In this document: positions 33,330-42,531 of the stretch, piece by piece | Layout: each line of letters opens with the position of its first letter | Position numbering within the stretch: the stretch's first letter is position 1 | From: Methylotenera sp. | GTDB taxonomy: Bacteria; Pseudomonadota; Gammaproteobacteria; Burkholderiales; Methylophilaceae | DNA: 64,000 nucleotides | Direction: 5' to 3' | NCBI RefSeq assembly: GCF_029946165.1 | Contig: NZ_JAQSDZ010000001.1 | Span: 1-64,000, forward strand | Notes under the pieces: generated by a model | The model's database searches: none | What the model was told of the DNA's origin: nothing | What the model saw: the letters and a program-made list of their open reading frames with translations, nothing else | Made by a program: the position numbers and the translations under genes

Positions 33330-36131
33330 CTAATGCAAGTATGCATTTAATGAAGCCTCAAATTCCTCTATGGGGATAGGCTTACCAAATAAATATCCCT
33401 GAAATTGCTTACAACGTATTTTTAAAAGGTGTTCTTGTTGGTCTTTCGTTTCTACACCTTCCGCAATCACTTCAAGCTCCATGCTTTTCGCCATGGCAAT
33501 AATGGTCCGCACAATGGCTTTATCACTACTATCAATGGCAATATCACGTACAAATGACTGGTCTATTTTTAATTGTGTGAGTGGCAGCCGTTTTAGGTAC
33601 TGTAAGGATGAGTACCCTGTTCCAAAATCATCCAATGAGAATCTGATGCCAATTTCCTTCAGTGCTGTCATGGTGACAATCGTATCTTCAATATTTTCCA
33701 GTAGCATGCTCTCTGTCAGTTCAAGCTTAAGTAAACTAGGGTTAATACCATGCCGATCTGCCGCAGCCTGAACCTGATTTACAAAATCATTCTGATAAAA
33801 CTGTTTAGCACTTACATTGATTGAAATGGTAAGTTCTCGTGTTAACTCTCCAATCTGCCACGATTTAATTTGAGCACAAGCAGTATCAAGCACCCACTCA
33901 CCAATGGGTAAAATTAATCCAGTTTCTTCAGCCAAACAAATAAAACTACCCGGTGGTATCATGCCCCGCTCTGGGTGAATCCAGCGTATTAAGGCTTCGG
34001 CACCTATGGGTGTATTTGACTGATCGACTTGAATTTGGTAATAAAGCTGAAACTGTTGCTTATCAATGGCTTTGCGCAACTCCCGTTCTAAATCTGCTCG
34101 CGTGTTTATTGCATCCTGCATCAACGGGTCAAAAAACCGCATCGTATTTCGACCAGCTCTTTTAGCCTGATACATCGCAATGTCAGCATGTTTCACTAAG
34201 TCATCTTGGGCATCTACATGATCGCCAAATAAGGCTACGCCAATACTGACTGTGCAGTGATACTCATGTGAAGCAAGCTGGTACGGATGATTTAGCGTTG
34301 CTAGAATTTTTTGACCGACAATTTCCGCCTGTGCTGCGGCCTCTAATGGATGAATGCTTAAGTCTTCAAGCATGACAACAAACTCATCCCCACCTAAGCG
34401 AGCAACCCTTGCAATAGTGTCCCCTTCACGCAGACACTCTGTTAATCGTGCAGCTACTTGTTGCAATAATAAGTCACCCATATCATGACCTAATGAGTCA
34501 TTAAGCATTTTAAAATGGTCAAGATCAAGAAATAATAGTGCGCCATCTCTGCCAGTAGATTTACTAGCAAAAAATGCACGCTTTAATCTGTCTATCAACA
34601 TACGTCTATTAGCCAAATGCGTCAGCGAATCATAAAAAGCTAAATGCTCAATCTCGTCTGCGGCCTTTTTACTCTCTGTAATGTCCGAAAACAAACAGAC
34701 AAAGTTAGTAGTCGTTCGAGTGTCATCACGCACAGGAAAAATGTCTATCCAAGCGTCATAGCTTTCGCCTCTATCATTCAAGTTTTTTGCCTCACCCCTC
34801 CACTCACCCGCATACTCAGACTCTTGTTGTATTTTCTCAAAAAATTTGGGGTCATTAACAACAAATCCAATATTCTTAGGATGAGTTGCCAGCACGGCTT
34901 GAAGGCTATATCCAGTAATTCGAGAAAAAGCCGGATTGATTCTTATAATGTTCATGTCGACATCTGTAATCATAATGCCATCATGGGCATGCTCAAACAC
35001 ACTAGCTGAGAGCAACATACTCTCTGAACTTTCCCTCAAGGCAGTGATACTTTCGCGTAACTTATCGCGCATACTTAATACATTTGACATGAGTGTATTG
35101 GGTTTAGCTTCTAAACCATCATTATCAAAGTCACCATCTGCAATACGTTTCACAACATCAATAGCCAAAGCAGGATCGCCTCCAATAGGATTAACGATCA
35201 AACGTCTCAATTGCCATAAAATAATAATAAGCAGAGTTGTACCCAAGAACACACCTGTGATAATCACTAACCAAGAGTGTGACAATCCAAGTGCGCGCGC
35301 CTCGCTTACTGGATAAGTAACAATTACCTTAAACCCCCAATTAGGGATTTCTTCTGTCGCAAATATCCAATCTTCTGGTTGCGTATGGAATAAGCGCTCG
35401 GCCTCTGCAAGCGGGACATGTGCTGAATGAAAGCGAACTTTATTATTACCATCAAGTATCATCGCAAAACCGCTTTTCAGCTGTCTCTTGCTTTGTATGG
35501 CGTCGCGAATCACTTTCATATCGACTTTGTAGCCAACGTAATAAGCGCCTATCACAGCGCCACGTGTGTCATACATTGGGTCATAACGCGTGATATAAGG
35601 CTCATCTAAAATGTCCACAACCCCATGAAATATTTGGCCTTGGCTAAGCGCCGTAAAAGCTTTGCTGTTAGGGTTTAATATAGTCCCCGTTGCTCTTGTC
35701 ATATCAGTTTTTAAAACATTGGTGGAAACTCGAACAAAATTATGATCATTTTTTACAAAAATAGTAGAAGTACCGCCCGCTAAGCTCGATAACTCATCGA
35801 CTAGTTTAAAAAAATGGGTAATTGGAATGCTGCCAAAGATTAGGTTAGGAATAATCTTATCCTCCAAATTGACATCTCCGTCTATGGAAGGCGCACCAAG
35901 AGCATAGCTTTGCTCAGTTAACAAACGCATAGACAAATCAACTTTATCTGTGACAAATTCATCCGTTACGTTAATGAGCCTAACCAAAGTTTTGGCTTGC
36001 TCATGCGCATCAGCCTCAATATTATCTAGCTGTTGGGAGGTTTGTTGCGTAATTAAAACAACTGGCGTTGCCGCTAAAAGAATAAGCACTGGCAAAATGA
36101 AACGCCAAATTGTGGATATTTTATTAATCAT
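33330..36131 (-). CDS. Cache-PAS-GGDEF-EAL c-di-GMP turnover protein
   Basis: A 933-residue inner-membrane sensor. Helix 1 is at residues 10-27, an extracytoplasmic Cache-type domain fills 30-285 (YITRYDPMYDTRGAVIGAYY), helix 2 is at 288-306, with a HAMP-like linker, then PAS (about 375-485), GGDEF and EAL. GGDEF is intact at 580-584 and the RxxD product-inhibition site (REGD, 568-571) is kept, so the cyclase may be active and inhibited by product. The EAL domain keeps EAL (712-714), LTES, DDFGTGYSSL and KIDQSFVRD, the metal and catalytic residues. Net activity cannot be predicted. Ligand unknown. Confidence 0.9.
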   Translation of the reverse strand: MINKISTIWRFILPVLILLAATPVVLITQQTSQQLDNIEADAHEQAKTLVRLINVTDEFVTDKVDLSMRLLTEQSYALGAPSIDGDVNLEDKIIPNLIFGSIPITHFFKLVDELSSLAGGTSTIFVKNDHNFVRVSTNVLKTDMTRATGTILNPNSKAFTALSQGQIFHGVVDILDEPYITRYDPMYDTRGAVIGAYYVGYKVDMKVIRDAIQSKRQLKSGFAMILDGNNKVRFHSAHVPLAEAERLFHTQPEDWIFATEEIPNWGFKVIVTYPVSEARALGLSHSWLVIITGVFLGTTLLIIILWQLRRLIVNPIGGDPALAIDVVKRIADGDFDNDGLEAKPNTLMSNVLSMRDKLRESITALRESSESMLLSASVFEHAHDGIMITDVDMNIIRINPAFSRITGYSLQAVLATHPKNIGFVVNDPKFFEKIQQESEYAGEWRGEAKNLNDRGESYDAWIDIFPVRDDTRTTTNFVCLFSDITESKKAADEIEHLAFYDSLTHLANRRMLIDRLKRAFFASKSTGRDGALLFLDLDHFKMLNDSLGHDMGDLLLQQVAARLTECLREGDTIARVARLGGDEFVVMLEDLSIHPLEAAAQAEIVGQKILATLNHPYQLASHEYHCTVSIGVALFGDHVDAQDDLVKHADIAMYQAKRAGRNTMRFFDPLMQDAINTRADLERELRKAIDKQQFQLYYQIQVDQSNTPIGAEALIRWIHPERGMIPPGSFICLAEETGLILPIGEWVLDTACAQIKSWQIGELTRELTISINVSAKQFYQNDFVNQVQAAADRHGINPSLLKLELTESMLLENIEDTIVTMTALKEIGIRFSLDDFGTGYSSLQYLKRLPLTQLKIDQSFVRDIAIDSSDKAIVRTIIAMAKSMELEVIAEGVETKDQQEHLLKIRCKQFQGYLFGKPIPIEEFEASLNAYLH

Positions 36132-36539
36132 ATAAATTTACAATTCATTTACAACTGATTGCGCAATAATAAGCTAAGTATAGTTTTTTTCAACAATTAA
36201 GATCGTAAAAAATCCATTTAATCTCATAAAGCTAAATTGAATCTGGAGAATACTAGGGAAGTTAGTTATACAGTCAGACTAAAGCATGATTATATAACTT
36301 AAGCACTTGGAGATTGGCTTACAGTGGTTCAATAACACTTATAGCCACTGGAGCAGGATTAAAATTTAAGTACTAAGCGAGGATAGGTGGGCGCTAGAAC
36401 GGTAAAAAGAGGAGCGTGAATAATACAGAGAATATTAAGGACATAAAGGAACCGCGAATCATGAGTTAAAACAAACTCACTAATATGTCATGATGTTTAT
36501 TTAATCAGTCATCGGAAAGCGTGACCACGAATAAATAAA
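36132..36539. other. Intergenic region without recognisable gene
   Basis: No ORF with a ribosome site or homology is visible. The left part should carry the promoter for the c-di-GMP protein. A few short purine-rich stretches (AGAGGAGCG, AAAGGAACC) look like ribosome sites but lead to tiny ORFs. No hairpin stands out. Confidence 0.5.
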
Positions 36540-38468
36540 TTAAGTGATCAATCCGATTGATTTCAGCTTTCGATACAACGTGTTACGGCTGATACCCAAC
36601 TGACGCGCCACTGCAGAGACATTGCCAGTATGTTGCTGCATAGCAGAACGTATGGCATCTTCGGCTAAATCATCTAAAGCCAACACTTGCGGCGCGGTTA
36701 TTTTGGAGCGTTGAATATTGCCTAAATTTAAGCTTTGCATTTCATCAATAAAATCTCTTGTGAGATGCATTTCAGAAACTTCTTCGCCATCAGCAAGTGC
36801 TAGAGCCGTTCTTAACACATTGTGTAATTGACGAATATTACCTGGCCAAGGGTGAGTTTTAAAAACAGCCATCACTTCTGAGGAAATATTAACCCCACTC
36901 GTTTGCTCAACTTGAAGAATGACATCGATAAGTGCTTGCAAATCTGTGCGCTCACGCAATGCGGGCAAAGCTACACTCAAGCCATTTAAGCGATAATACA
37001 AGTCACTTCTAAACTCGCCTGATGCTACTTTTTCTTTCAACTTCTGGTTAGTGGCGCTCACTAAGGCAAAATTCACTGGAATAGACTTTGTACTGCCTAA
37101 AGGCGTAACTTTGCGCTCTTGAAGCACACGCAATAAACGTGCTTGCAATGCTAGCGGCATGTCACCAATTTCGTCTAAAAATAAAGTGCCGCCATTAGCT
37201 TGCTCAATTTTACCTGCACTACCTTTACGTTTAGCGCCCGTGAACGCGCCCTCTTCATAACCAAATAACTCGGCTTCAATTAAGCCCTCGGGCAAAGCTG
37301 CACAATTGACCGCTATCCACGGACCTTTGTGTTGCGGGCTGGCCTCGTGTATCGCGCGGGCGAATAGCTCTTTACCTGCACCAGTTTCACCTTGAATCAG
37401 AATTGGAATTTCACGATTCAGCACTTTTTTAATTTGCAGGATTGCATGCTCAACTTTAGCGTCACCGCTATTCAATAAATCTAAATTAGCCGCACTAGCC
37501 CTTTTCACATCACGAGTCGTAACAGTAGCTGGCTGCTGTTTTTGCAACGCCTCCACTTTTACATAAAGTCGCGCGCCGTTATTTAATCTTAATGGCACGA
37601 TTAACTTATCGACACCATTCATTTGCTTGAGTAAATTGGCAAGAGAAATTTCGAAAATATTTTCAAAATCAACTGTCTGGTTATTTTGTGAATTTAAGCT
37701 AAGTTGAAATTGCCCGCTACGATTAGTTGCTACCAGTTGCCCAGATTCAGTAAACATAGCAACACCTTCCCACAAGGTGCCAATAAACTCAGGTCGCGCA
37801 TGAAAATGTAAAACAATGTCACTTTGGTGGCTGGCTAAAAAAAGTCTGTTCTCAATCATTTGGGCAGACATTTTTACCAAAGCAAGTGTGTGTTGCTGCG
37901 AGGTGTTCGAGTCATTTGAAACATCAAGCGTGGCAATAAGCTGATTCTTGGCACCAAAAATAGGCACCGCGGAACAGCTAAGCGAATGATGGTAAGCCAT
38001 AAAGTGCTCGGCGCCCTGCACTGTCATAGCAGATTGCTCTATCAATACTGTGCCGATAGCATTAGTGCCACGATGATCTTCACGCCATGACGCGCCTGGC
38101 GATAAAGAAATACGCTGCTCTTCTCTAAGTAAATGATGGCTACCTAAGCTATTTAAAATCACCCCTTGGTCATCAGTCAAAATCACAATATTTTGCGTAT
38201 GTGCAATTTGCTCGTTCAGGGTTTCCATTTCAGGCAAAGCTAGTGAAAGCAATTGGCGATTTTGTTCACGCTTAAGCGCGAGCTCTTGCGCAGTGATGAC
38301 CTCTAGGTTCGATGGGGAATTTACATTAACGCCGTTAGCAAGGCAACGACGCCAAGAGCGTTCTATGGCCTCCGCAATGCTGCCTTGTTCTACATTCCCT
38401 TTGGTTAAGAAATCGTTTCTGGCTTGTAAAACGCTATGCGGTATATCTATCGAAATTTGATTCATTGA
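36540..38468 (-). CDS. Sigma-54-dependent activator, AcoR/Fis family
   Basis: A 642-residue enhancer-binding protein. A GAF-like sensor region spans about 60-215 and a PAS-like region about 220-305. The AAA+ domain has Walker A GETGAGKE (359-366), GAFTGA (406-411), the sigma-54 contact, and Walker B TLFLDEIGDM. A Fis-type HTH closes the chain (SAVARQLGISRNTLYRKL, about 615-635). The pattern is that of AcoR-type regulators of acetoin, glycerol and alcohol catabolism. The ATG at 38468 is chosen; an in-frame TTG at 38483 lacks support. It is divergent from xoxF, which has a sigma-54 promoter, so xoxF is the likely target. The effector is unknown. Confidence 0.9.
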   Translation of the reverse strand, partial: SMNQISIDIPHSVLQARNDFLTKGNVEQGSIAEAIERSWRRCLANGVNVNSPSNLEVITAQELALKREQNRQLLSLALPEMETLNEQIAHTQNIVILTDDQGVILNSLGSHHLLREEQRISLSPGASWREDHRGTNAIGTVLIEQSAMTVQGAEHFMAYHHSLSCSAVPIFGAKNQLIATLDVSNDSNTSQQHTLALVKMSAQMIENRLFLASHQSDIVLHFHARPEFIGTLWEGVAMFTESGQLVATNRSGQFQLSLNSQNNQTVDFENIFEISLANLLKQMNGVDKLIVPLRLNNGARLYVKVEALQKQQPATVTTRDVKRASAANLDLLNSGDAKVEHAILQIKKVLNREIPILIQGETGAGKELFARAIHEASPQHKGPWIAVNCAALPEGLIEAELFGYEEGAFTGAKRKGSAGKIEQANGGTLFLDEIGDMPLALQARLLRVLQERKVTPLGSTKSIPVNFALVSATNQKLKEKVASGEFRSDLYYRLNGLSVALPALRERTDLQALIDVILQVEQTSGVNISSEVMAVFKTHPWPGNIRQLHNVLRTALALADGEEVSEMHLTRDFIDEMQSLNLGNIQRSKITAPQVLALDDLAEDAIRSAMQQHTGNVSAVARQLGISRNTLYRKLKSIGLIT

Positions 38469-38501
38469 TGGAGCAACTTCCAATTCGGGTTAACAATTGT
38501 A

Positions 38502-38542
38502 TTGAACATGTGTCACGCAACACCTTGTTCAACATTGACACA
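38502..38542. promoter_or_regulatory. Candidate enhancer (UAS) for the sigma-54 activator
   Basis: Two interleaved inverted repeats: TTGAACA (38502-38508) with TGTTCAA (38526-38532), and TGTGTCA (38509-38515) with TGACACA (38536-38542). Spacing and distance from the promoter fit a dimer or hexamer binding site. Which pair is bound is not known. Confidence 0.5.
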
Positions 38543-38660
38543 AGTATAAAAAAATTAATGAATATCTAAACTACGCAAATAATCACTCAGTAAAAATAGT
38601 TGATTGATTTTAAACCATTTTATTCAACTTAAACCACTTTATATCGCTCATTTCTTATGT

Positions 38661-38675
38661 TGGCACATCAATTGC
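38661..38675 (+). promoter_or_regulatory. Sigma-54 promoter of xoxF
   Basis: TGGCAC at 38661-38666, five bases, then TTGC at 38672-38675. This matches the -24/-12 consensus (TGGCAC-N5-TTGC) exactly, with GG and GC at the required spacing. The predicted transcription start is near 38687. Confidence 0.85.
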
Positions 38676-38765
38676 AATAACTACATTGCAACAGTCGTTA
38701 AAAATACTTTTGAGTGCGCGACATGAGCAACACATAACTTAAAAAATATTATATTTGAGGAAATT

Positions 38766-40652
38766 ATGAACCATCAATTTAAACGTAAATTTGGTGCTGG
38801 CCTAGCGTTAAGTGCAGGACTTTTTGGCTTAATGAGTACACCTGCTTTTGCTCAAGACGAGCAATTAAAACTAATGAACGATGATAATCAGTGGACGCAA
38901 CAACGTAAAGATTACAGCAACACTGGTTATAGCCGTTTGTCACAAATCAATAAAACTAATGTTAAGAAATTAAAACTTGCTTGGTCATTCGCAACGGGTG
39001 TTAACCGTGGTCATGAAGGCGCGCCGTTAGTGATTGGCGACATGATGTACATCCACACGGCATTTCCCAATAATGTATATGCTTTAGACTTAAATAATGA
39101 TCAAAAAATCGTTTGGTCATATTTTCCAAAACAAGATGCAAGTGTTCAAGCAGTATTATGTTGCGACAACGTCAACAAAGGCTTAGGTTATGGCGATGGC
39201 AAGATTTTCTTGCAACAAAATGACGGTGTACTTGTTGCGCTAGATGCAAAATCAGGTAAGGTTATTTGGGATACAAAAGTAACTGACCCTAAATCAGGCT
39301 CATCAAACACTAATGCCCCGCATATATTCAAAGACAAAGTCATTACAGGCTGTTCAGGTGGTGAATTTGGTGTGCGTTGTTATATCACTGCATACAACAT
39401 TAAAGATGGTGCATTGATTTGGCGCGCTTATAGCACGGGGCCAGACGAAGAAATGTTGATTGGGAAAGACTTCAATACAGCAAATCCGCACTATAGTGCA
39501 TTATCAGTTTATCAAGATGTGAACGGCGGCAATAAACTAGGTGGCTCATTCAAGGCTATTCCTAAAGAAAAGCTGAAATATCCAGAAGCTAATTTAGGCG
39601 TAAGAACTTGGTTAAAACCACAAGCTAGACAAGAGGGATGGCAAACAGGTGGCGGCCCTACATGGGGTTGGTACTCATATGACCCAGCGCTTAACTTGAT
39701 GTACTACGGTACTGGTAACCCAGGCACTTGGAATCCAGATGTACGCCCTGGTGATAACAAATGGTCTATGACTATTTTTGCACGTGACTTAGACACAGGC
39801 ATGGCAAAATGGGGCTACCAAATGACACCTCACGATGAGTGGGATTATGATGGTATGAATGAAATTGTTTTATGGGATGCGAATGGCAAAAAATTAGCAT
39901 CTCACTTCGACCGTAACGGCTTTGGTTATACATTTGACCGTACTGATGGTACTTTGTTAGTCGCTAAAAAAATGAATCCTTTCGTTAACTGGGCAACTTC
40001 TATCGACATGAAATCAGGTGTGCCGATTAAAGACCCAAAATACTCAACTCACCAAGACTACAACGCGCAAGGCATTTGCCCATCTGCATTAGGCGTTAAA
40101 GATGAACAACCTTCAGCTTTCTCACCACGCACAAAAATGTTCTACGTACCGCTTAACCATGTATGTATGACTTATGAGCCAGTTGAATCTAAATACGTAG
40201 CTGGTCAACCATGGGTTGGTTCAACATTAACCATGTTTGCTGGCCCTGATGGTGTAATGGGCGGCTTTATGGCTTGGAATGGTTTAACAGGTAAATCTGC
40301 TTGGTATAACAAAGAAAAATTCTCAGCTTGGGGCGGCGCATTAGTAACAGCTTCAGACTTAGTGTTTTACGGCACTTTAGATCGTTGGGTTAAAGCACTT
40401 GATGCCAAAACAGGTAAAGAGCTTTGGAAATTCCAAGTAGGCTCTGGCGTTGTTGGTAATGCCATTACCTATGGTCACAAAGGTAAACAATACGTTGGAG
40501 TGCTATCAGGTATTGGTGGCTGGGCTGGTGTTGCAATGAACCTAGGCTTAACCAATGAAACCGATGGCCTAGGTGCCGCTGGTGGTTACAAAGAGTTAAC
40601 TAAGTACAATGCAGCGCCAGGTGGCGGTGCAATGAATGTGTTTAGCCTATAG
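38766..40652 (+). CDS. xoxF: Lanthanide-dependent methanol dehydrogenase XoxF
   Basis: A 628-residue periplasmic quinoprotein that oxidises methanol using PQQ and a lanthanide, passing electrons to a cytochrome c. A signal peptide ends at AFAQ (about residue 30). The vicinal cysteines are 132-133 (VLCCDN). The catalytic Asp360 and the extra lanthanide ligand Asp362 are in HDEWDYDGMN; calcium-type MxaF has Ala at the second position, so this is XoxF and not MxaF. GTGNPGTWNPD carries the Asn ligand, and Glu200 is a likely ligand too. It is preceded by AGGA and a sigma-54 promoter and followed by a strong terminator, so it is a single-gene unit; no xoxG/xoxJ partner follows. Confidence 0.96.
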   Translation: MNHQFKRKFGAGLALSAGLFGLMSTPAFAQDEQLKLMNDDNQWTQQRKDYSNTGYSRLSQINKTNVKKLKLAWSFATGVNRGHEGAPLVIGDMMYIHTAFPNNVYALDLNNDQKIVWSYFPKQDASVQAVLCCDNVNKGLGYGDGKIFLQQNDGVLVALDAKSGKVIWDTKVTDPKSGSSNTNAPHIFKDKVITGCSGGEFGVRCYITAYNIKDGALIWRAYSTGPDEEMLIGKDFNTANPHYSALSVYQDVNGGNKLGGSFKAIPKEKLKYPEANLGVRTWLKPQARQEGWQTGGGPTWGWYSYDPALNLMYYGTGNPGTWNPDVRPGDNKWSMTIFARDLDTGMAKWGYQMTPHDEWDYDGMNEIVLWDANGKKLASHFDRNGFGYTFDRTDGTLLVAKKMNPFVNWATSIDMKSGVPIKDPKYSTHQDYNAQGICPSALGVKDEQPSAFSPRTKMFYVPLNHVCMTYEPVESKYVAGQPWVGSTLTMFAGPDGVMGGFMAWNGLTGKSAWYNKEKFSAWGGALVTASDLVFYGTLDRWVKALDAKTGKELWKFQVGSGVVGNAITYGHKGKQYVGVLSGIGGWAGVAMNLGLTNETDGLGAAGGYKELTKYNAAPGGGAMNVFSL

Positions 40653-40698
40653 TTTTTAAGTAAATAGCAGTTGTTAATTAAATAGTTAAGTAAAAGCG

Positions 40699-40733
40699 AA
40701 AAAAGAGCCAACTTTACGTTGGCTCTTTTTTTA
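40699..40733. terminator. Terminator between xoxF and alcohol dehydrogenase gene
   Basis: GAGCCAAC (40705-40712) and GTTGGCTC (40718-40725) with a 5-nt loop and a T-run behind; the A-run in front lets it serve the convergent gene too. Confidence 0.88.
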
Positions 40734-40748
40734 TCAAATCAGTAAAAA

Positions 40749-41804
40749 TTAGGCTTTCAGTGTCGCCATATCAATAACAAAACGATATTTCACATCACTT
40801 TTAAGCATCCGCTCATAAGCTTCATTAATATCCTGCATCTTAATCATCTCCACATCTGAGGTGATGTTGTGTTCACCGCAAAAATCTAGCATCTCCTGCG
40901 TTTCAGCAATGCCACCAATCAAAGATCCGGCCACTGCTTTTCTGCCTAAAATTAAAGGCATAGTGTTTAAAGCTGGTTCTAAACCACCCAAGTAACCAAC
41001 CAGCACCAATGTGCCATTTAATGAAAGTGTAGGAATGTATGGATTCAAATCATGGATATACGGCACTGTATCTATAATTAGATCGAACTTTCCTTTTACA
41101 GATTCCATTTCAGCTTCATTCGTCGAAAGTACGATTTCATCGGCGCCTAAACGACGAGCATCCGCTTCTTTTCCTTCTGAACGTGTAAAGAGTGTGACAT
41201 GAGCCCCAAGTGCTTTTGCAAGTTTCAAGGCCATGTGCCCAAGGCCGCCAAGTCCAATCACAGCCACTTTACTGTCTTTACCCACTTTCCAATGTCGCAA
41301 TGGCGACCAAGTTGTGATTCCTGCACATAATAGAGGAGCTACAGCTTCTAGGTTTAAACTTTCTGGGATATTGAGCACGAATTTATCCGAAACAACGATT
41401 GTTTCGGAGTAGCCACCGAAGGTAGGTTGCTTGTCATGTCGATCAATATCGTTATAAGTGAGTGTGGTTTGGCTTTCACAATATTGCTCCAAACCTTTCT
41501 CGCAAGCTGAACAGACTTGGCAGGAATCAACCATGCAGCCTACGCCCACTGTATCGCCTGTTGTGAATTTACTCACAGCAGAACCAACGCTTATGACTTT
41601 TCCAACGATTTCATGACCTGGCACCATTGGATAGAGACTATTACCCCAATCATTACGTGCTTGATGCAAATCTGAATGACATACGCCACAGTAAAGAATT
41701 TTTATCTCTACATCGTTTGCTCGTGAGTCACGACGCTGAAACTGGAAGAGTTCTATTGCACTAGTTGCTGAGCGAGCTGCATAGCCGATTATATTTTTAG
41801 CCAT
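40749..41804 (-). CDS. Zinc-dependent NAD(P) alcohol dehydrogenase (AdhC/YahK-like)
   Basis: A 351-residue medium-chain dehydrogenase. The catalytic zinc site is in CGVCHSDLHQARNDWG and GHEIVG, the structural zinc Cys cluster in DSCQVCSACEKGLEQYC, and the cofactor fold in VIGLGGLGHMALKLAKAL. The pattern is that of cinnamyl-alcohol/YahK-type aldehyde reductases, usually NADP-dependent and broad in substrate. It may act on aldehydes arising in methylotrophy, but that is inference. A good ribosome site (AGGAG) precedes the ATG. It is convergent with xoxF and separated by the terminator. Confidence 0.88.
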   Translation of the reverse strand: MAKNIIGYAARSATSAIELFQFQRRDSRANDVEIKILYCGVCHSDLHQARNDWGNSLYPMVPGHEIVGKVISVGSAVSKFTTGDTVGVGCMVDSCQVCSACEKGLEQYCESQTTLTYNDIDRHDKQPTFGGYSETIVVSDKFVLNIPESLNLEAVAPLLCAGITTWSPLRHWKVGKDSKVAVIGLGGLGHMALKLAKALGAHVTLFTRSEGKEADARRLGADEIVLSTNEAEMESVKGKFDLIIDTVPYIHDLNPYIPTLSLNGTLVLVGYLGGLEPALNTMPLILGRKAVAGSLIGGIAETQEMLDFCGEHNITSDVEMIKMQDINEAYERMLKSDVKYRFVIDMATLKA

Positions 41805-41949
41805 ATCTTTCTCCTAAGGTAATGTTATTAATTGAATACCTTTAGTCAACATTCAACCAAATAAGTATAAAAATTCCACTTTAGATTACAGTAATTACAA
41901 ATCTATATCCGCGACTTAGCGCACATAACGGTATGAGAAAATGAAACTA

Positions 41950-42504
41950 TTAAATATCTCCCCTACTTGCCTTATCTATAATTTCCAGCAAAGTATTTTC
42001 TAACTCTTGAGCGGCTTTTTGGGCACGCAGTGTTGGATTTTTGATGCTTCTCAAATCATAAGTTGGCCTTGCTAAACCAATAAACAGTCTTAGTTTTTTG
42101 TTTGCATCAGGTTTTTCATAGAGAGCGATGCGACAAGGCGCAAATACCAAAAATTCAGGATGATCTAAAAAAATATCGGTACCTAAACTCAGATTGCAAA
42201 AGCTGTGCACTTCCTTGATGCCTTGCGGGTCAATACCACGTTTTTTGATGTGTTCGCCAATAGGGAAATTAGCTGGATTAACAAAGTTCTTTCCCTCTGA
42301 GAGGCTTTTCAGGCTATCCACTACATCTTGATAACTCACACCTTCATGCACCGCTAGTTCGTAGATTGCGGTCGTGTTATCTATGTGGGGCATACCGGCT
42401 CCAACTTGGCCAGACAACTCTACTTTCTCATATTTAGCTGGCTTTACTACGGCACAGCCGCTCCCTACTAAAAATAAAGTCGATACTAATAAAAATTTAA
42501 GCAT
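41950..42504 (-). CDS. DUF302 lipoprotein
   Basis: A 184-residue protein with a lipoprotein signal (LVSTLFLVGSGC, Cys17) and a DUF302 domain: VHSFCNLSLGTDIFLDHPEFLVFAPCRIALYE. DUF302 proteins occur often in sulfur-oxidising and related bacteria; function unknown. It is 27 bp downstream of cysB in the same direction, so it may be under the same promoter, and two Cys in the domain could make a disulfide. Confidence 0.75.
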   Translation of the reverse strand: MLKFLLVSTLFLVGSGCAVVKPAKYEKVELSGQVGAGMPHIDNTTAIYELAVHEGVSYQDVVDSLKSLSEGKNFVNPANFPIGEHIKKRGIDPQGIKEVHSFCNLSLGTDIFLDHPEFLVFAPCRIALYEKPDANKKLRLFIGLARPTYDLRSIKNPTLRAQKAAQELENTLLEIIDKASRGDI

Positions 42505-42531
42505 CTAACACTCCAAATATTTTAAAGTGGA

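Larger units (their letters stand above)
38469..38765. promoter_or_regulatory. Divergent control region of the sigma-54 activator and xoxF
   Basis: The region holds a -24/-12 promoter for xoxF at 38661-38675 and inverted-repeat motifs at 38502-38542, about 120-160 bp upstream of it, the normal distance for an enhancer-binding protein. The same motifs lie 34-74 bp upstream of the activator start and could also autoregulate. The xoxF leader, from a predicted start near 38687 to 38766, is about 80 nt and ends in TTTGAGGAAATT-ATG, a clear ribosome site. Confidence 0.7.

Noticed and set aside
36400-36480. Small ORFs behind purine-rich stretches
   Set aside because: The frames end after a few codons, and no known leader-peptide pattern is seen.
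38766-40652. Reading the methanol dehydrogenase as calcium-type MxaF
   Set aside because: Asp362 two residues after the catalytic Asp marks the lanthanide type, and no mxaJGI genes follow.
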